This document shows, piece by piece, positions 44,144-47,801 of a DNA stretch of 47,801 nucleotides. Every line of letters starts with the position of its first letter. Position 1 is the first letter of the stretch. The stretch is from positions 1 to 47,801 of the forward strand of contig JAMOQH010000075.1 in the NCBI GenBank assembly GCA_027064085.1, read 5' to 3'. Source of the DNA: a bacterium (lineage in GTDB: Bacteria; UBP6; JAFGXH01). The notes beneath the pieces were generated by a model, which did not search any database, was not told the origin of the DNA, and saw only the letters and a program-made list of their open reading frames with translations. The translations under genes and the position numbers were made by a program.

Positions 44144-45616
44144 ATGGCATCATATATGATGAATTATATACCTGAGCTAATACTTATTATTGGTATTGCA
44201 CTAATGGTATTATTCTCACTATTTATAGATAATAATGATGAAAATAAAGAAAGACTTTTAGCTATTTCTATTTCTACAATGGCTATAGTTGGTTCAATAT
44301 TTGTTCTTATCATGAATTCTAATAAACATGTTGAGATTTTTTCTAATTTTTTAACAATAGACCCACTAGCAACAATATTTAAAATACTATTTTTATCAGT
44401 CGCTCTTGTATCTGTATGGTTTTTTGCTCGCTCCAAAGAAACTAATCAATTTGCTTTAGATTTCTATGTTCAAGTATTAACTGTTCTTATTGGAATGATG
44501 TTAATGGCTTCAGCGAATAACATGTTGGGATTATATCTTGGCCTTGAAATGGTTTCAATTCCTTCATATTTAATGACAGGTTGGAAACGAAGTAATAATG
44601 GCCCTGAGGCTGCGATTAAATACACTATTTATGGTGGTGCAGCATCTGGAGTAATGATTTTTGGAATGAGTTTAATTTATGGATTAGTTGGTAACTTAAG
44701 TCTTTCTAGTATTGCAAATTATACACATTTTAATAGTTCAAATAAAGCATTATGGATAATATCAATATTATTCTTATTTGCTGGTTTTGGATATAAAGTG
44801 GCAGCTGCTCCTTTTCACCATTGGTCACCTGATGTATACCAAGGAGCAACAACACCAGTAACAGCATTCTTTTCTGTTGCTCCTAAAGCAGCTGGATTTG
44901 CAATGATAATCAGATTTTTCTATAAAAATACTATCACAACAAGTGGAGAAACTGTTACCCATGTATTAAACCAAGTACCTTGGACACTATTAGTAGCAAT
45001 TATTGCAGTAATAACTATGTTTATTGGTAATTTATCTGCAATAAAGCAAACATCCCTAAAAAGAATGCTTGCATACTCATCAATTGCTCATGCAGGCTAC
45101 ATGATTAGTGTTATAACAGTATCATCTAAAATGGCAATTACATCTATATTATTTTATCTTGTAATATATCTATTCATGAATATCGGAGCATTTATTATAG
45201 TTTCTATTGTAATGGAAAACAATAATGGCAGTGATGATATAAAACATTTTAATGGTTTTGGCTCTAAAAATGCCTTACTCGCAATAATAATGGCATTTTT
45301 TATGTTTTCTTTAATGGGTGTACCTCCTTTTGCAGGATTTATTGGTAAAGTTTACCTATTTACAGCTCTTTTAGAAAATATTACTGCAATCACGGTTACT
45401 TTGGCTGTTATTGCTATTATTAATTCAGCAATATCGGTTTATTATTATGCAAGAGTTATTAAAGCAATGTATTTAACAGAATCAACAAATGATTCAACTA
45501 TTGATACAACAATAGATTTTAAATCTATATTATTTATTTTTGCTATAATAATATTTGTATTAGGTGTTTATTGGGCTCCTTTATTTAATTTATTAAATAA
45601 AGCTGTTGTAATGTAG
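44144..45616 (+). CDS. nuoN: NADH-quinone oxidoreductase subunit N
   Basis: A 490-residue antiporter-like pump subunit with 14 or so helices. Motifs are LGLEMVSIPSYLMTGWKRS, KVAAAPFHHWSPDVYQGATT and KRMLAYSSIAHAGYM, the last matching the broken-helix region. GGAGG precedes the ATG. It is the last nuo gene; a FadF-like gene follows after 16 bases and is probably in the same transcript. Confidence 0.97.
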   Translation: MASYMMNYIPELILIIGIALMVLFSLFIDNNDENKERLLAISISTMAIVGSIFVLIMNSNKHVEIFSNFLTIDPLATIFKILFLSVALVSVWFFARSKETNQFALDFYVQVLTVLIGMMLMASANNMLGLYLGLEMVSIPSYLMTGWKRSNNGPEAAIKYTIYGGAASGVMIFGMSLIYGLVGNLSLSSIANYTHFNSSNKALWIISILFLFAGFGYKVAAAPFHHWSPDVYQGATTPVTAFFSVAPKAAGFAMIIRFFYKNTITTSGETVTHVLNQVPWTLLVAIIAVITMFIGNLSAIKQTSLKRMLAYSSIAHAGYMISVITVSSKMAITSILFYLVIYLFMNIGAFIIVSIVMENNNGSDDIKHFNGFGSKNALLAIIMAFFMFSLMGVPPFAGFIGKVYLFTALLENITAITVTLAVIAIINSAISVYYYARVIKAMYLTESTNDSTIDTTIDFKSILFIFAIIIFVLGVYWAPLFNLLNKAVVM

Positions 45617-45632
45617 TGTTGGAGGTTTTAAG

Positions 45633-47750
45633 TTGTTAAATAATATATTTAATTCAATTGTAGGAAGTGGAAACCCAATGAGTCCAACTGAACTTGCAGC
45701 AATTGAACATAATACACAAAGAATTGTATACTGGAATGTTGGTCATAGTATTACTCATATAATGTATCCAATGGCAGCACTAGCAGTGATTATTTTTGCC
45801 TACGGAATGTATAAAAGATACAAAATGTGGAGACTTGCTAAAAGAGAAGATAACCGTTTTACTGATTTACCAGATAGAATGGAAGGGCTTTTTGAAGCTG
45901 TTTTTATGCACAAAAAGATTTTAACAAGAAAATATGCAGGAATAATGCATATAACAATATTCTTTGGCTTTATGATGATGTTGCTTGGTACCGCTCTTAC
46001 AACCATAGAGTCTGATACTCCTGCTACATTTTTAAATGGAACATTTTACTTAATCTTTTCTATTACCCTAGATGCTTTTGCAATTTTGATTTTAGTAGGT
46101 TCATTTATGGCCTTTTATAGGCGTAAAGCATTAAAACCTTTTTTTCTAAAAACAGATGGTGACGACTGGTATGCATTATCTTTTTTGGTTATATCAGTAT
46201 TGCTTGGATTCTCAATTGAAGCAATTAGAATAGCTATTACAAATCCTTCTTTTGGTAAAATATCATTTGTTGGCTGGATTTTAGCACAAGGAATTAAAGT
46301 ATTTAATCCATCAGTACCATTTTTATCATCTTTACATAAAGGATTGTGGTATTTACATTTTGGAACGACCATGTTCTTCATTGCTTCAATCCCTTATACT
46401 AAATTTTTACATATAATAACTGGACCATTAAATATTTTCTTTAAAAGAAGAACCCCAATGGGAAGATTAAGAAAAATTGATTTAGAAAATATTGATGAAG
46501 ATACAAGATTTGGTGTTAGTGATATTCAAGATTTATCTTGGAAAGATGCACTTGACTTAGACGCCTGTATAGAATGTGGAAGATGTGAAGAATTATGTCC
46601 TGCATTTAATACAGACAAACCATTATCTCCTAAAAAACTAATGAATACCCTCAGAGACCACATGGAAGATGAAGCTAAAGGTTTAAACAAAGCTAATGGC
46701 ACCGAACTTGTTGAAATGAGAGTAACAGAAAGTGTCCTATGGTCATGTACAACATGTGGTGCTTGTATGGTTGCATGTCCAATGGAAATTGCTCATGTTG
46801 ATAAAATTGTAGATATGAGAAGATATTTGGTATTAGGTCAAGGTAAAGTAGAGCCAGAACCAGCTGCAGCAATCAAAAAAATGAGAAAACAAGGAAATCC
46901 TTGGGGATTACCTCAAAACGAAAGAGCAGAATGGTTAAAAGATATTGAAAACCCTCCTCTTTTAGATGAAAATCCTGATATTGAATTTGATTATCTGATT
47001 TGGATAGGTTCTATGGGCTCTTATGACAATAGAACACAAAAAGTAGCTAAAGCATTCCTTAAAATATTACAACATGCTAATATTAAATATGCTCTACTTG
47101 GCACTTTAGAAAAAGCTAGTGGTGATGCAGTAAGAAGAATTGGAGCAGAAGATGCTTTTCAAGAATTAGCTATGCATAATATTAAGCAATTAGACAAATT
47201 TGGTTTAAATAATAAAAATGGTAATACAGGTAAAATGGTTGTAGCAATTTCACCTCATAGTTATAATGCTATTAAAAATGAATATTCTGATTTTGGCGGA
47301 GATTACGAAGTAATTCATCACAGTGAACTTCTAAATCAGTTAATCTCATCAGGAAGATTGAAGTTAACTAAAGATTTTGATAAAAAGATTACCTATCATG
47401 ATTCATGTTATTTAGGCCGTTACAATGGTGTTTATGAAGCTCCTAGAGATATATTAACTTCTATTCCTGGTGTTGAACTACTAGAAATGGAACACAATCA
47501 TGATAAATCATTTTGCTGTGGAGCAGGTGGTGGAAGAATGTGGATGGAAGAGCCTCTTGGAACAAGAATCAATCTAAAAAGAACAGACGAAGCAATAGAA
47601 GTTGGTTGTGATATTGTCGCAACAGGTTGTCCTTTCTGTATGACTATGATTGATGATGGTGTAAAAGCTAGAAATGAAGAAGACAATATTAAAGTTCTTG
47701 ACTTATCAGAGATAGTAGCAGAAAATCTTGGTTTAATCACTATAAAATAA
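45633..47750 (+). CDS. FadF/HdrD-like membrane iron-sulfur oxidoreductase
   Basis: A 705-residue protein of the EtfAB:menaquinone oxidoreductase type (FadF, EMO). The N-terminal 280 residues hold about six helices like cytochrome-b-type NarI. Two [4Fe-4S] motifs follow (CIECGRCEELCP and CTTCGACMVACP), then two CCG domains. The second CCG domain is intact: YHDSCYLGRYNGVYEAPRDI and SFCCGAGGGRMW. The first is altered: Ser460 in WIGSMGSYDNR and Ala495 in LEKASGDAVRR stand where family members have Cys. It probably passes electrons from a flavoprotein to quinone. It starts with TTG seven bases after GGAGG, 16 bases from nuoN, which suggests joint expression with complex I. The bound b-hemes are not proven from sequence. 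Confidence 0.88.
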   Translation: MLNNIFNSIVGSGNPMSPTELAAIEHNTQRIVYWNVGHSITHIMYPMAALAVIIFAYGMYKRYKMWRLAKREDNRFTDLPDRMEGLFEAVFMHKKILTRKYAGIMHITIFFGFMMMLLGTALTTIESDTPATFLNGTFYLIFSITLDAFAILILVGSFMAFYRRKALKPFFLKTDGDDWYALSFLVISVLLGFSIEAIRIAITNPSFGKISFVGWILAQGIKVFNPSVPFLSSLHKGLWYLHFGTTMFFIASIPYTKFLHIITGPLNIFFKRRTPMGRLRKIDLENIDEDTRFGVSDIQDLSWKDALDLDACIECGRCEELCPAFNTDKPLSPKKLMNTLRDHMEDEAKGLNKANGTELVEMRVTESVLWSCTTCGACMVACPMEIAHVDKIVDMRRYLVLGQGKVEPEPAAAIKKMRKQGNPWGLPQNERAEWLKDIENPPLLDENPDIEFDYLIWIGSMGSYDNRTQKVAKAFLKILQHANIKYALLGTLEKASGDAVRRIGAEDAFQELAMHNIKQLDKFGLNNKNGNTGKMVVAISPHSYNAIKNEYSDFGGDYEVIHHSELLNQLISSGRLKLTKDFDKKITYHDSCYLGRYNGVYEAPRDILTSIPGVELLEMEHNHDKSFCCGAGGGRMWMEEPLGTRINLKRTDEAIEVGCDIVATGCPFCMTMIDDGVKARNEEDNIKVLDLSEIVAENLGLITIK

Positions 47751-47801
47751 TCAATATCTTAAAAATTAGCATTTCAAACAATGTGTTTTCCATGCAAAAA
47801 A

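Overview
The window is AT-rich DNA with standard genetic code, bacterial Shine-Dalgarno starts and many lipoprotein signal peptides. It most resembles a low-GC, Gram-negative member of the old 'Deltaproteobacteria' (a Bradymonadia, Myxococcota or Bdellovibrionota-like lineage). Grounds for this are secreted and lipid-anchored proteins built from EGF-like modules, thrombospondin type-3 calcium repeats, Cys-containing C-terminal membrane anchors resembling MYXO-CTERM, an Flp-type pilin, and the order zapA - 6S RNA - rny - ymdB. The lineage is inferred; no rRNA or tRNA gene is present to test it.

Layout. 1-3605: the end of a calcium-repeat surface protein, the RNase P RNA gene, and a two-gene operon of an EGF-bearing subtilisin and an LRAT/NlpC-like papain-fold protein. 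3705-6763: a housekeeping operon of zapA, 6S RNA, RNase Y and YmdB. 6758-8459: a two-gene ABC exporter. 8548-8790: a small nuclease-like remnant. 9025-11301: NfnAB, followed by a GC-rich structured stretch that looks like an unassigned RNA (11303-11400). 11527-16796: a small lipoprotein, a secreted ComEC/ComEA-like hybrid, a receiver-only response regulator, an EGF-bearing phosphoesterase lipoprotein, and ComM. 16806-22621: a DUF4132 protein and a five-gene operon around a membrane-embedded spermidine synthase (with DUF350, DUF2617-like, a small beta-solenoid and an Arg/Gly-rich membrane protein). 22768-28398: a HEAT-like solenoid protein, a DcrB-like lipoprotein, a NudL-type Nudix hydrolase, an unidentified anchored protein, YgiQ and an Flp pilin. 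28629-34602: an island of EGF-rich and FGE-domain lipoproteins and an M64 metallopeptidase. 34829-47750: an eleven-gene complex I operon (nuoABCDHIJKLMN) followed by a FadF/HdrD-like quinone-linked iron-sulfur protein.

How it fits together. The energy genes suggest flexible handling of ferredoxin, NADH, NADPH and quinone. NfnAB links ferredoxin, NADH and NADPH. Complex I is encoded here without its NADH-oxidising NuoEFG module. The FadF-like protein feeds electrons to quinone, although its first CCG domain has lost expected cysteines. The surface genes (protease, peptidase, phosphoesterase, EGF arrays, pilin) fit an organism that interacts with or feeds on other cells or polymers; that is inference. 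The most novel-looking items are the structured RNA after nfnB, the GC[ST]YG C-terminal anchor shared by two proteins, the polyamine/DUF350 membrane operon with its DUF3060-like solenoid, and the altered CCG domain.
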